The notes under the pieces: model-generated
Database searches by the model: none
Told to the model about the DNA's origin: nothing
The model's input: the letters and a program-made list of their open reading frames with translations, nothing else
In this document: positions 8,881 through 18,045 of the stretch, piece after piece
Position numbering within the stretch: position 1 is the stretch's first letter
Layout: every line of letters begins with the position of its first letter
Translations under genes and position numbers: made by a program
Assembly (NCBI GenBank): GCA_023390815.1
Contig: JAEWCC010000036.1
Coordinates: 12,227-76,226 of the forward strand
Direction: 5' to 3'
DNA: 64,000 nt
From: Bacillota bacterium
GTDB lineage: Bacteria; Bacillota; Clostridia; Christensenellales; SZUA-584

Positions 8881-9498
8881 ATGGGATTCGACAGTACTTA
8901 TTTTCCCCATTTCAGCCAGTATTGCATCGATCAATTCAGGGTTGATCTCGGAAATCGGATTCATCAGGAAGCCGAATCCCGGCTATCCCGCATGATCCAC
9001 GAAGCCGACGACCGAGGCAGCAAATCCATCCGGTGGCATATGGATACCAACATGCTGCCGTCGATCGCGATTTATCTCACGTTCAAAGCCTTTGAAGAAA
9101 CGGCGGACAAGGCTTACGAATACACCGACGAAGTGCTGCAAATATCGCGGATCAAGGCCCGCAGCAAGAACGAACCGCACGGACGCCTGCCTTTTGGATA
9201 CTTTGCTTTCAAGCTTTTCTGTAAATCCATTATGAAAAAGGAATATCCCGCGCAGGGATGGGATATGGAATGGATTCGGTATGACCGGGATGAAATCCAT
9301 TTCAACATGAAGAGCTGCGTCTATTATGACACAACCCAAAAATATAACTGCCCCGAAATGTGCCCTTTGTTCTGCGCGAACGACGATGTGATTCTGGCTG
9401 GATATCAACCCGCCGTCGTGTTTGAACGCAGCGGGACGATTGCACTCGGGCAGCAGGTTTGCGACTTTCACTTCAAGAACGGGAAGCGGATGAAATAA
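8881..9498 (+). CDS. L-2-amino-thiazoline-4-carboxylate hydrolase family protein
   Basis: 205 residues, ATG preceded by AGGAGG at 8869-8874. The C-terminal half has the family pattern: SCVYYDTTQKYNCPEMCPLF with conserved cysteines, then VVFERSGTIALGQQVCDFHF. The named member (AtcB-type) opens the thiazoline ring of ATC in L-cysteine production, but most homologues in Clostridia are uncharacterised. A second, divergent member heads the operon at 53.6 kb. It sits alone between two interspersed repeats; R3 probably provides its terminator. Confidence 0.75.
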   Translation: MGFDSTYFPHFSQYCIDQFRVDLGNRIHQEAESRLSRMIHEADDRGSKSIRWHMDTNMLPSIAIYLTFKAFEETADKAYEYTDEVLQISRIKARSKNEPHGRLPFGYFAFKLFCKSIMKKEYPAQGWDMEWIRYDRDEIHFNMKSCVYYDTTQKYNCPEMCPLFCANDDVILAGYQPAVVFERSGTIALGQQVCDFHFKNGKRMK

Positions 9499-9526
9499 GC
9501 GTCACCCGCCACCCTCTCTCCAGAAG

Positions 9527-9640
9527 AAGGCTTCCCCTGAGGGGAAGCTGTTGCCGGAGGCAACTGATGAGGGGTGTGGCCTTTGAAACTACTTAACCCC
9601 TCATCCGGCGCAAGCGCCACCTTCTCCTCAGGAGAAGGCT
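9527..9640. repeat. palindrome-ended interspersed repeat R3
   Basis: AAGGCTTCCCCTGAGGGGAAG at the left, arms ACTGATGAGGGG / CCCCTCATCCGG, and CTTCTCCTCAGGAGAAGG followed by six T at the right. The right-hand hairpin plus T-run is also a good terminator for the gene ending at 9498. Confidence 0.8.
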
Positions 9641-9691
9641 TTTTTGCGTCAGTGCATTATGCGCCGCAGCAAACGCCGATGCACATAGCAT

Positions 9692-9787
9692 AAACGTATA
9701 CACTTTGTCTGCTTGTATTCCTACATAATGCTAAAATTAGCAGGAAACTTAAGTATTGTATCGAACTATGGATTGTGGTCTATAATG
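9692..9787 (+). repeat. duplicated leader block, copy 1
   Basis: About 96 bases nearly the same as 11828-11920, including AACGTATACACTT, GCTTGTATTCCTACATAATG and TCGAACTATGGATT. It contains TTGTAT and TATAAT about 19 bases apart and lies 90 bases before an AT-rich gene. Weaker similarity extends left to the interspersed repeat. Confidence 0.8.
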
Positions 9788-9878
9788 GACAATCCGTACC
9801 AAATTGCTTGATGTCCCATTTTGGTAATATGGGCAGCTGGCATTGTAGCATGTTAGTATAATTTTAGGAGGAACGGTT

Positions 9879-10604
9879 ATGAAAAAAAGAGTTAAGATAG
9901 CTATTATTATAGCGTCGATTTTAGCGGCCGTTTTAGCTGTATTTATTATAATTGAGGTTATTAAGTCTAATGAATATTATTCACACCCTCTTTATAATTC
10001 ATATAAAGATGATAGCGGAATAAAAACCTTCAGTATAGACGGCGTAGAATATAAGTTGATTAATAATAGTTGGCGTATAGACGAAAATGAGAAGGGACAA
10101 ATGATTGGTTTCCTTGATGTAAATCATCAGCCTATATATACAACTATAGATAATCGTAATATTTTAAGCGTTAGAATTCTGTCAGAGTCTATTGTATATG
10201 CTCCGTATTTTCGGGCTGGTTATGTCTTACCGGAATTGTCTATTGATAATATAGATAAAATTATATGGTTTGATCCAGTTGATCGTACAAGGAAAACAAG
10301 TAACGACGAGGATATAATTGATACATTATCTTATGAAATCGATAATAACAAACGTGTAAATATTAATAGTGATAAGTTCAACGAAGTAATAATTCAGTTA
10401 ACATGGATAGACTTCTATTTCAAAAATGCACCGGGGATTTATTTTCCAATGTATATATGGATTCGTGGTGATGGGAGCCTTGTTTGTGATTATTATGAAA
10501 TGCAAAACAACCAATACTGCGAAATTTCGCTTGACCTTGTCGAGCGGATTATGGGGCATAAAATAGATATTGACTATTACATAAAATCCATCGGGCAAAA
10601 TTAA
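9879..10604 (+). CDS. hypothetical membrane-anchored protein, AT-rich
   Basis: 241 residues with AGGAGG eight bases before the ATG. One N-terminal transmembrane helix (KIAIIIASILAAVLAVFIII, about 6-27) and then an exported Asn/Asp/Ile-rich domain with no family I recognise. Base composition is far more AT-rich than its neighbours, which suggests transfer. It follows the repeat-plus-leader block shared with the gene at 11978, so it may be the cargo of a variable cassette. Function unknown. Confidence 0.65.
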   Translation: MKKRVKIAIIIASILAAVLAVFIIIEVIKSNEYYSHPLYNSYKDDSGIKTFSIDGVEYKLINNSWRIDENEKGQMIGFLDVNHQPIYTTIDNRNILSVRILSESIVYAPYFRAGYVLPELSIDNIDKIIWFDPVDRTRKTSNDEDIIDTLSYEIDNNKRVNINSDKFNEVIIQLTWIDFYFKNAPGIYFPMYIWIRGDGSLVCDYYEMQNNQYCEISLDLVERIMGHKIDIDYYIKSIGQN

Positions 10605-10725
10605 AAAAGTTTGTGTGAACCTTGATTAATTTTAACCGAATGGAAATGAATTTCGTACTATCCAATAATCTCGGGCACATCTGCGCCGTCTTACCCTACC
10701 CTCATACCCATTATCCGCCTCGCAC

Positions 10726-10757
10726 AAAAAAGCGGCTCCCTCTCGGAAGCCGCTTCG
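10726..10757 (-). terminator. terminator of the heme-type membrane pair
   Basis: Minus strand GAAGCGGCTTCCGAGAGGGAGC stem closing with CGCTTTTTT; near-copy of the hairpin at 12694-12726. Confidence 0.8.
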
Positions 10758-10761
10758 CGCC

Positions 10762-11160
10762 TCATATCCCGAACAATTGCCACAGGGCGGACGGAAAGAT
10801 CAGGTGGATCAGCACAAAGAGCGCCAGCAGCAGCGCCATCGTGCGGTGCGCAATGAGAATGGGTTTCTTCTTACGGAAAAAGAACGTTGTGCCCAGCGCT
10901 GCCGTCACGATCAGCAGGATACCCGCCAGCGTGCCGGTATGCAGACGCAGCGCGCCCAGCGCTAAAATGCCGTGGATGATCACCGATGCCACGAGGATAA
11001 GCCCCAAGGGCTTGTGCACCGCGCGAAGCGTTTTTGCAATGCGCGTGAGCGCCGCGTTCTTGCCCTTAAAAGCGTGCTTGTTGATCAGCCGAAGCCAGAA
11101 TGGCATCGTCATTACGATGATTGCGGCCAGATTCACCCAGCCTAAAATGGCGTACGTCAT
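10762..11160 (-). CDS. four-helix membrane protein, cytochrome b-like
   Basis: 132 residues, almost all in four predicted transmembrane helices (about 5-25, 50-68, 75-93, 107-127). Histidines lie in or near the helices (VHKPLG, VIIHGI, IAHRTM, VLIHLIF), the arrangement seen in small di-heme cytochrome b561/ferric-reductase-like proteins. It begins seven bases after the stop of a cytochrome b5-domain lipoprotein, so the two probably form a transmembrane electron-transfer pair. Heme binding is inferred, not shown. Confidence 0.65.
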   Translation of the reverse strand: MTYAILGWVNLAAIIVMTMPFWLRLINKHAFKGKNAALTRIAKTLRAVHKPLGLILVASVIIHGILALGALRLHTGTLAGILLIVTAALGTTFFFRKKKPILIAHRTMALLLALFVLIHLIFPSALWQLFGI

Positions 11161-11166
11161 TGCGTT

Positions 11167-11505
11167 TTACCCTTCGATTAGCTTGCCCACCACGGGCAGA
11201 CCTTGCAGCTTGGATAAGCCGTGCGGCGAGATGGTCTTGATCTCCTCCGTGAGGTCATTACCGGCGGTGAAGCCATTATGATCTCCGTTCTTCCATTGCG
11301 GCACGTCCGTCACGTCGTAGATCACCCCGTCGACGGCAATATAAGCCGGCTGTCCGTCCTTGCCGTTGTATTGCGCCAGTTCGTCCACCGTCAGCTCCAG
11401 CTGCTCCGCAGTGGTTTTATCCGGCTCAGACGCGCCGTTTCCGCACGCGGCCAGCACGGTCAGCATGACCAACAGAATGGCAAGGATTGCGCTCATGCGT
11501 TTCAT
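11167..11505 (-). CDS. cytochrome b5-like heme/steroid-binding lipoprotein
   Basis: 112 residues. The signal peptide ends in the lipobox LAAC (Cys21). After a short linker comes LTVDELAQYNGKDGQPAYIA, then VDGVIYDVTD and WKNGDHNGF and an ISPHG motif. This is the cytochrome b5-like fold of Bacillota surface proteins, with two candidate heme-ligand histidines (in DHNG and SPHG). It should face outward and exchange electrons with the membrane partner encoded just downstream. Confidence 0.8.
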   Translation of the reverse strand: MKRMSAILAILLVMLTVLAACGNGASEPDKTTAEQLELTVDELAQYNGKDGQPAYIAVDGVIYDVTDVPQWKNGDHNGFTAGNDLTEEIKTISPHGLSKLQGLPVVGKLIEG

Positions 11506-11644
11506 CTTACGGCCTCCTTATTCAATTTGATCGGTATGAATGTACAAGTACTGTAAATTGATTGTATATGGAAAAAGCCCCTCTTGTCAACGCTCGCTCC
11601 CACACAAAAGCGGCCTCCTCTCCTTGATCGTGATATTCGTTTTT

Positions 11645-11774
11645 GGCTTCCCCTCGAGGGGCTATATTGCCCAGTGGCAATATAGGCTCCGACAGGAGAC
11701 TGATGAGGTGTATGTACGGCTGGCTTAACACCTCATCCGGCGCTGCGCGCCACCTTCTCCTCAAGAGAAGGCTT
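11645..11774. repeat. palindrome-ended interspersed repeat R4
   Basis: Shares with R2 the GGCTTCCCCTCGAGGGGC end and the CTATATTGCCC...GGCAATATAG hairpin, then ACTGATGAGGTG / CACCTCATCCGG arms and CCTTCTCCTCAAGAGAAGGC. A half-copy of the CACACAAAAGCGGCCTCC terminator lies at about 11601-11622. Confidence 0.8.
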
Positions 11775-11827
11775 TTGCGTCCAGTGCTCCATCGCGCACG
11801 CCGTACCGAACGCCCATACGCGGAGCT

Positions 11828-11920
11828 AACGTATACACTTCGATTGCTTGTATTCCTACATAATGCTAAAATTAGAAGGGAACTTAAATATTGTGTCGAA
11901 CTATGGATTATGTCTATAGT
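11828..11920 (+). repeat. duplicated leader block, copy 2
   Basis: Near-copy of 9692-9787. TTGTGT and TATAGT are spaced 18 bases, the same arrangement as in copy 1, so the block may carry the promoter of the gene behind it. Confidence 0.8.
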
Positions 11921-11977
11921 CGTGTTATTAATCAGGATGAATGGATAACTGTTTTTATAACCGAAGGAGATGAGGCC

Positions 11978-12661
11978 GTGGTTAATAGCATTATTGATTC
12001 TTTAATAAACGATTATATTGATGTGGTCTCTCAATATGATTATACGTTAGGTTATAAAACAAAGAAAATCTACAAGCAATTAAATGAGTTAATAGATAGA
12101 ATTCCGAGATTGAATTCGAATGAATTGAAATACTTTTTGGACAATGTATTATCGCATGAATCGCTAAGTGTACAACTAGGTGCAGCAGCTATTGCTATCG
12201 AGAATCAATATAGAACTGACGAGGCTAAGAAGATTATTTTAAAAATAAGAGAACTGAATGTTAGGGAAGCTAAAAGCTATGCCCCACTATCAGCTTTACC
12301 AGCAATGACAGAATATCTTTTTGATGATAGATATCCGTATATTAGTAATATTTTTCACCAAACTTCGTTTTTGATGAAGAAATCTATTATGAAAGACTCG
12401 ATTGATATAAAGAAGCGCAAGGAAGTAATAGAAATAGTCTCAAAACAAAAGAAACAATTAATCCATATTTATATTGACTTTTTGAATAATAGAAAACACG
12501 ATGGTTGTTTTATGTATTATGGTGCAGTATTGGCTTTTAGGTATAATTATCATGTTGAAGAAGCAGAAAAGAATATGATTATGATTTCAAAAAATAGTGA
12601 TAACTGGGGACGGGTTAGTAATTATTCTACATGCCTGTTAGATGAATATAGGTCTATATAA
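11978..12661 (+). CDS. DUF2019-like helical repeat protein, AT-rich
   Basis: 227 residues from the GTG at 11978, chosen because GAAGGAGATGAGG precedes it; a TTG at 11891 would extend the frame back into the duplicated leader. The N-terminal 90 residues (SLINDYIDVVSQYDYTLGYK, then KQLNELIDRI and LSHESLSVQLGAAA) resemble DUF2019, a HEAT-like domain often found as an immunity-type gene. The rest is helical and unassigned. Strong AT bias against GC-rich neighbours suggests transfer. The family assignment is tentative. Confidence 0.6.
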   Translation: MVNSIIDSLINDYIDVVSQYDYTLGYKTKKIYKQLNELIDRIPRLNSNELKYFLDNVLSHESLSVQLGAAAIAIENQYRTDEAKKIILKIRELNVREAKSYAPLSALPAMTEYLFDDRYPYISNIFHQTSFLMKKSIMKDSIDIKKRKEVIEIVSKQKKQLIHIYIDFLNNRKHDGCFMYYGAVLAFRYNYHVEEAEKNMIMISKNSDNWGRVSNYSTCLLDEYRSI

Positions 12662-12693
12662 TAAGTGATCAGCCCCGTATCCCTACCCCTCAC

Positions 12694-12726
12694 ACAAAAG
12701 CGGCCTCCTTTCGGAAGCCGCTTCAT
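12694..12726 (-). terminator. terminator of the 2-oxoacid dehydrogenase operon
   Basis: Minus strand GAAGCGGCTTCCGAAAGGAG hairpin ending GCCGCTTTTG, 13 bases after the E1 stop codon. Confidence 0.8.
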
Positions 12727-12738
12727 TTGTATTTGTGC

Positions 12739-15210
12739 TTATACGCCCTTCTTGTTCGCCTCGATCTGCTCGAGTTCGGTGAAGTTGTGCTTCGGTGTGT
12801 AGCCGGGGATGGGCGCGATACGCTCGTGGTACGCGTCCACCATCCAGAACGGCTGCGGGAAGAAGTAATCTTCGAGCTCGTGCGCGGGCGTGATCCAGTT
12901 CTTCGCCCCTACGACGACCGGCGGCGCGTCGAGGTAATCGAACGCAAGCTCGGTGATGTTGCGCGCAAAGTCGTTGAGGTGGGAACCGCGTTCGCACGCG
13001 TCGCCCGTGATGATGATCTTGCCCGTCTTCTTAACGGATTCGAGCACCTTCTCGTAGTTGAACGGCACGAGGCTGCGCGCGTCGATGACTTCCGCGCTGA
13101 TGCCGTGCTCCTTGAACAGCTTCACGGCGTCCATCACGCGGTAGAGCGTCGCGCCGATCGAGAGGATCGTCACGTCGCTGCCCGTCACCTTCACATCGGG
13201 TTCTCCGATCGCCACTTCGTAGGAGCCCTTCGGCACGCCGCCCTCGTGGAACTGCTCGCCGATGTCGTAGACGCGCTGGCTTTCGAGGAAGATCACGGGG
13301 TCCGTGCCGTTAAGCGCCGCGTTCATAAGGCCCTTCGCATCGTACGGCGTGGCCGGGAACACGACCTTGAGGCCGGGGATGTGCGCACAAATCGCCGACC
13401 AGTCCTGCGAATGCTGTGCGCCGTACTTGCTTCCCACCGACATGCGCAGCACGCACGGCATTTTGAGAACGCCCGCGCTCATGGACTGCCATTTGCTGAG
13501 CTGGTTGAACACCTCGTCGCCCGCACGGCCCAGGAAGTCCGCGTACATGAGCTCCGCGATTACGCGGCCGCCCGCCATCGCGTAACCCACCGCCGTACCC
13601 ACGATCGCCGCTTCGGAGATCGGGGAGTTGAACAGCCGGTGATACGGCATGCAGTCGGACAGCGCGCGGTACACCGCGAAAGCGCCGCCCCATTCGCGCA
13701 CGTCCTCACCGTAGGAGGTCAGCGTCGGGTCTTCGTAATACTTGTCGACGATCGCTTCAAAGATACCGTCTCTGAGCTGGTACATCTTGTTCTTGGATAC
13801 GGGCTTGCCGTCCGCACCGAACGCGAAACGCTCCTTATTTTCAAGCGCCTTTACGTGCGAGTTCTCTTCCTTGGGCTGCAGCGAATCGGGCTTGCGCGTG
13901 GTGTCCATGCTCTTTACGTTGCCGTTGGAGAACATCATGTCCGCGATGATGTTGGGGTTCTTCTCAAGGTCCATCCGCGGGGAGAGCGTGTCGTCCTTCG
14001 CCAGCTTGACTGCGCTCAAGATATTCGCCTTCACCTGCGCCACAATCTTTTCAAGCTCCGCGGCGGTCGCGACCTTGGCGTCCTTCAGCTGCTTCTCGAA
14101 CGCGAGGATGGAGTCTTTCTCCTGCCACATTTCGATCTCTTCCTTCGCGCGGTAGAGCGAAGCGTCGGACGGGCTGTGGCCGGAATACCGGTAGGTTAAC
14201 ACGTCGAGCAGCACCGGGCCGTCGTGGTTATCAATAATGCCGCGCTTGCGTCTGTACGCGTCGATGACTGCGAGGGGGTTGTAGCCGTCCACGCGCTCCG
14301 CGTGCATCTGGCTCGGCGTGATGCCAGCGCCAAGGCGTGCGACTTCGTTGTAGGCCATGGTCTCGCCGCAGGTCTGGCCGCCCATGCCGTAGAAGTTGTT
14401 GAAGATGTTGAATATAATCGGCAGGCCGCCCTTATGCTCCTCGTCCCAGAGCAGACGGAACTGATCCATCGCCGCGAAGTTCATCGCTTCGTATACCGGG
14501 CCGCAGCCGATGCTGCCGTCGCCGATGTTGCAGACGACCAGGCCGTCCTTCTTGTTGACGCGCTTGTAGAGCGCCGCACCCGTCGCGATCGTCGCGCTGC
14601 CGCCCACGATGGCGTTGTTCGGGAAGATGCCGAACGGAATGAAGAACGCGTGCATGGAGCCGCCGAGTCCGCGGTTGAAGCCCGTCTTACGGGCGAAGAT
14701 TTCAGCCAGCGTGCCATAGAGCAGGAACTCGCGCGCGATGTCCCGGACAGCCGATGCTTTGGTGGTCTTCTCGACCACGGAGAACGTCTCGCCGCCGAAG
14801 AACTCCTTCATGATCTTCATGAGCTCGTCTTCGGGCAGCTTCGCGATCGCGGAAAGGCCTTTGGCGAGGATCTCGCCGTGGCTGCGGTGCGAACCGAACG
14901 TGAAATCGTTGATGCCGAGTTCGAACGCCTGGCCGACGTACGCCGCTTCCTGCCCGATGCCGAGGTGCGCCGGGCCGGGATGGTTATACTTCTCGCCTTC
15001 GTACTCGCCCGTGGTCTTGATGAGGTTGAGCATCGTCTCAAACTCGCGTACGACGAGCATGTCGTGGTAGATGCGCAAAAACTCTTCCTTCGTGAAGTTG
15101 CCCTTCTCGTCCGCCACCGTCTTCTGGTAGGCGTTCATCGGGATGTCGTGGAAAACGATCTTGCCGGGTTTGCGCTGCTGCGCGGGATCAATCATCAAAC
15201 ATTTAGTCAT
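12739..15210 (-). CDS. 2-oxoacid dehydrogenase E1, fused alpha and beta subunits
   Basis: 823 residues. The first half is the E1-alpha domain with the thiamine-diphosphate motif GDGSIGCGPVYEAMNFAA and the later FNNFYGMGGQ. The second half, from MYQLRDGIFEAIVDKY (about 470), is the E1-beta transketolase-like domain with TSYGEDVREWGG and the C-terminal swivel domain. Fused E1s of this kind decarboxylate pyruvate, acetoin or branched-chain 2-oxoacids; the substrate cannot be settled here. The ATG follows AAGGAG. It is the last gene of an E2-E3-E1 operon, 25 bases after the E3 stop. Confidence 0.9.
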   Translation of the reverse strand: MTKCLMIDPAQQRKPGKIVFHDIPMNAYQKTVADEKGNFTKEEFLRIYHDMLVVREFETMLNLIKTTGEYEGEKYNHPGPAHLGIGQEAAYVGQAFELGINDFTFGSHRSHGEILAKGLSAIAKLPEDELMKIMKEFFGGETFSVVEKTTKASAVRDIAREFLLYGTLAEIFARKTGFNRGLGGSMHAFFIPFGIFPNNAIVGGSATIATGAALYKRVNKKDGLVVCNIGDGSIGCGPVYEAMNFAAMDQFRLLWDEEHKGGLPIIFNIFNNFYGMGGQTCGETMAYNEVARLGAGITPSQMHAERVDGYNPLAVIDAYRRKRGIIDNHDGPVLLDVLTYRYSGHSPSDASLYRAKEEIEMWQEKDSILAFEKQLKDAKVATAAELEKIVAQVKANILSAVKLAKDDTLSPRMDLEKNPNIIADMMFSNGNVKSMDTTRKPDSLQPKEENSHVKALENKERFAFGADGKPVSKNKMYQLRDGIFEAIVDKYYEDPTLTSYGEDVREWGGAFAVYRALSDCMPYHRLFNSPISEAAIVGTAVGYAMAGGRVIAELMYADFLGRAGDEVFNQLSKWQSMSAGVLKMPCVLRMSVGSKYGAQHSQDWSAICAHIPGLKVVFPATPYDAKGLMNAALNGTDPVIFLESQRVYDIGEQFHEGGVPKGSYEVAIGEPDVKVTGSDVTILSIGATLYRVMDAVKLFKEHGISAEVIDARSLVPFNYEKVLESVKKTGKIIITGDACERGSHLNDFARNITELAFDYLDAPPVVVGAKNWITPAHELEDYFFPQPFWMVDAYHERIAPIPGYTPKHNFTELEQIEANKKGV

Positions 15211-15235
15211 ATCGTTAGCTCCTTCGAATCATAAA

Positions 15236-16600
15236 TTACAGTTGAAATATCGCTTCGCGCAGCGCTTCGCTCACCGTGGGGTGAGGGAACACGAGCTGCT
15301 TGATCTCGGGGATCGTCATTTCCTTCTCGATCATGAGCCCCGCGCCATAGATGATCTCCGACGCGTAGGGGGTGATCATGTGCACGCCCACAAGCCGGTT
15401 CCACTTGTTGTCCACGACGATCTTGATGATGCCGTCGCCGCGGTCGTTCTCCGCCATGTAGCGTCCCGAGTAGTTCATCGTGATCGTCTTGGCCGTGAAA
15501 TCCATGTCCTGCGCTGATGCCGCCGCTTCGGTGAGGCCGACGCCCGCGACTTCCGGGTAGGTGTAGATGACTGCCGGGATCGCGTCGTAGCGCATCACGT
15601 CCGTCATACCCGTCATGTGGTTCACCGCTACTTCCGCCTCGCGGTATGCCGTGTGCGCGAGCAGCGATTTGCCGTTGACGTCGCCCGCCGCATAGACGCC
15701 CGGGATGTTGGTCTGCAGATGCTTATCCGTCGCCACCGCGCCGCGCTCGGTGAGCACGCCCAGCGTCTCGAGGCCGAGGCCCGCCGTTTCCGCGCGCCGC
15801 CCGATGGAAAGCAGCACCGTATCGGCTTCCAGCGCCTTAGCCGCGCCGGTCGCGTCGGTATATTCTACCTTATCGGAGATACCCGTCACCTTGCAGGAAA
15901 GCTGGAACTTGACGCCTTTCTTCTCAAGGCCCTTCTGCAGCAGCGCCGCAATGTCCGCGTCGATAGGGCCGCCGATGGTGGGCAGCATTTCGACGACCGT
16001 CACGTCCGCGCCCGCTACCGCAAAGTAGCTCGCCATCTCGAGGCCGATCACACCGCCGCCGATCACGACGAACTTGCCCGGCACATGGTCGATATCCAGC
16101 ATTTCGCGGCTCGTCAGCACAAACCCGCGCGCAATCGCTTCCTTTAAACCGGGGATGGGCGGCACTGCGGAAACCGAGCCCGCCGCGATAAGCAGCCGCT
16201 TAGCCGTATAGGTTTCCTTGCCGTCCGTTACCGTGAATCCTTCCGCGTTCTTGCCGGTAATCTTCGCTTCGGCTGTGACTACGGTCACGCCCGCCCCTTT
16301 CAATGTGGCGCCGACGCCACTAACCAGCGCGCGCACGACCTTGTTTTTACGCCCCACCACCGCTTTGTGGTCGATTGTGACATTGGATGCCGTAACACCG
16401 TACGCCTTGCCGTGTTCCGCGCTCTCCTTGATCTTCGCGGAATAAAGCAGCGTCTTGGTCGGGATGCAGCCCTCGTTGAGGCATGTGCCGCCGAGGCTGC
16501 GTTTTTCAAACAGCAGCGTTTTGAGTCCTGCGTGCCCCGCGCGCTCCGCGCCGAGGTAGCCCGCCGGGCCGCCGCCGATGACAATCAGATCATAAACCAT
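15236..16600 (-). CDS. lpdA: dihydrolipoyl dehydrogenase (E3)
   Basis: 454 residues. FAD-binding GGGPAGYLGAE near the N-terminus, the redox disulfide GGTCLNEGC (Cys40 and Cys45), an NAD-binding GGGVIGLEMAS and the C-terminal FPHPTVSEALREA, whose His-Glu pair works across the dimer. It reoxidises the lipoyl groups of the E2 encoded immediately upstream, passing electrons to NAD+. It sits between E2 and E1 in one transcription unit with 15- and 25-base gaps. Confidence 0.95.
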   Translation of the reverse strand: MVYDLIVIGGGPAGYLGAERAGHAGLKTLLFEKRSLGGTCLNEGCIPTKTLLYSAKIKESAEHGKAYGVTASNVTIDHKAVVGRKNKVVRALVSGVGATLKGAGVTVVTAEAKITGKNAEGFTVTDGKETYTAKRLLIAAGSVSAVPPIPGLKEAIARGFVLTSREMLDIDHVPGKFVVIGGGVIGLEMASYFAVAGADVTVVEMLPTIGGPIDADIAALLQKGLEKKGVKFQLSCKVTGISDKVEYTDATGAAKALEADTVLLSIGRRAETAGLGLETLGVLTERGAVATDKHLQTNIPGVYAAGDVNGKSLLAHTAYREAEVAVNHMTGMTDVMRYDAIPAVIYTYPEVAGVGLTEAAASAQDMDFTAKTITMNYSGRYMAENDRGDGIIKIVVDNKWNRLVGVHMITPYASEIIYGAGLMIEKEMTIPEIKQLVFPHPTVSEALREAIFQL

Positions 16601-16615
16601 TGCTCAGTTTCCCCC

Positions 16616-17932
16616 TTACATCGCCAGCAGCAGGTCGAACGACTCGAGCGCCGCGCACAGGTCCTTTAAGAACCGTGCCGCGGGCGCGCCGTCCACCGCG
16701 CGGTGGTCGAACGTCAGCGACAGCCCCATCGCGGGGTAGGTCGCGCCGGAGGCTTTGAGCTTGTAGGTGATGTTGCACACGCCGAGAATCGCCGTCTGCG
16801 GCGGGTTGATAACCGGCGTGAAGCTTTCGACGCCCAGCGCACCGAGGTTGGTCACCGTGAACGTGCCTCCCGTGAGTAGGTCGGGCGAAATCTTGCCGGA
16901 CTGTGCCTGCGCCGCAAGCGATTTCGCCGCTGCCGCGATCTCCGCTAACGAAAGCTTATCCGCACCGAAGATTGTGGGCACCAGCAGACCGCGGTCCGAG
17001 TCCACCGCCATGCCGAGGTTGACCGAGGCGAACTGCCGCATCACATCGCCGAGGTAATGTGCGTTGATGTCGGCATGTTTCTTCAGCGTCCGCGATACCG
17101 CGTACAGCACGATGTCGTTGAGCGTGATGTTGGGCAGGCCGAGCTTTTCCATGTTCGTTTTGACGCGCTCGCGGTAAGCCATGATCGCGGTGGCTTCGAA
17201 GCTGGCGTTGAGCGTAAGCTGCGCCATCTCGGACAGCGACGCGTGCATCGACTTCGCAATAACCTTGCGTACGCCCGAAAGCTTGATTTCCGTATATTCC
17301 GCAGCGGAAGCCGCAGGGACTGCCGCTACAACGGGTGCCGCTGCCGGAGCCGCAAGATCCGCCGTGGTTACCGCGCCGCCGAGGCCGCTGCCTTCGATAC
17401 CGCCCGCGTACTGAGATGCCGCCGCTGCGGTTACTTTATAGCCTTTTTCCGCGAGCACCGCCACGTCGCGCTCGATAATGCGCCCGTTCGGGCCAGTCGG
17501 CACCGCCTTGGTGATGTCGAGGTTCTGCCGCTCCGCCTCCGCCTTCGCGCGTGGGGAGATTTTGAGGCCGTCGCCTGCCGATGCCGTGGAAACCGGTGCG
17601 ACTTCTTCCGCCTTCGCGATTACGACAGGTTTTGCTTCCTCCGCCTTCGCTTCTGCAGGTGCGGCTTCGCCGCCCGTCAGCGCGGAGATGTCTTCGCCGG
17701 GTTCGCCGATGACCAGCACCGTCTGCAGGCACGGCACATCGTCGCCGTCTGCCGCGAGCAGCTTTAATACCGTCCCGTCCGCGGGGCTCGCTTCCTCAAA
17801 CGAGGCTTTGTCCGTTTCATAGCCGAACAGGATGTCGCCCGCCTTCACCTTGTCGCCTTCCTTGACCTTCCACTGGATGATGCAGCTTTCTACCGACTGT
17901 CCCTGTCTCGGCATGATGATCCCAACTGCCAT
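16616..17932 (-). CDS. dihydrolipoamide acyltransferase (E2)
   Basis: 438 residues with three domains: a lipoyl domain (GYETDKASFEE, lipoyl lysine at about 42), an Ala/Pro/Glu-rich linker, a peripheral-subunit-binding domain (ISPRAKAEAERQNLD, then PTGPNGRIIERD) and the catalytic acyltransferase domain ending LTFDHRAVDGAPAARF, whose His and Asp are the active site. It forms the core of the multienzyme complex and hands the acyl group to CoA. First gene of the operon, preceded by GGAGG. Confidence 0.93.
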   Translation of the reverse strand: MAVGIIMPRQGQSVESCIIQWKVKEGDKVKAGDILFGYETDKASFEEASPADGTVLKLLAADGDDVPCLQTVLVIGEPGEDISALTGGEAAPAEAKAEEAKPVVIAKAEEVAPVSTASAGDGLKISPRAKAEAERQNLDITKAVPTGPNGRIIERDVAVLAEKGYKVTAAAASQYAGGIEGSGLGGAVTTADLAAPAAAPVVAAVPAASAAEYTEIKLSGVRKVIAKSMHASLSEMAQLTLNASFEATAIMAYRERVKTNMEKLGLPNITLNDIVLYAVSRTLKKHADINAHYLGDVMRQFASVNLGMAVDSDRGLLVPTIFGADKLSLAEIAAAAKSLAAQAQSGKISPDLLTGGTFTVTNLGALGVESFTPVINPPQTAILGVCNITYKLKASGATYPAMGLSLTFDHRAVDGAPAARFLKDLCAALESFDLLLAM

Positions 17933-18015
17933 TGCGTACCTCCGATTATATAATATTTCAAAGTTTGTGATTATTGTATCGATTTCGTGTTCAAAAGTAA
18001 CATTTCTCGTGTATC

Positions 18016-18045
18016 ATTTTAACATCAAGTTGGATATAAAGTCAA
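18016..18045 (-). promoter_or_regulatory. candidate promoter of the E2-E3-E1 operon
   Basis: Minus strand TTGACT (18040-18045), 18-base spacer, TAAAAT (18016-18021), about 85 bases upstream of the E2 start. A second TATAAT at about 17948 lies close to the gene without a clear -35. Confidence 0.5.

Noticed and set aside
12727..15234. Long plus-strand frames (490 and 336 residues) opposite the fused E1 gene, and similar ones opposite valS and the GH3 gene
   Set aside because: They arise from GC-rich codon use of the minus-strand genes. They are Arg/His/Val/Leu-rich, have no family features and no ribosome sites, while the opposite strand encodes clear enzymes.
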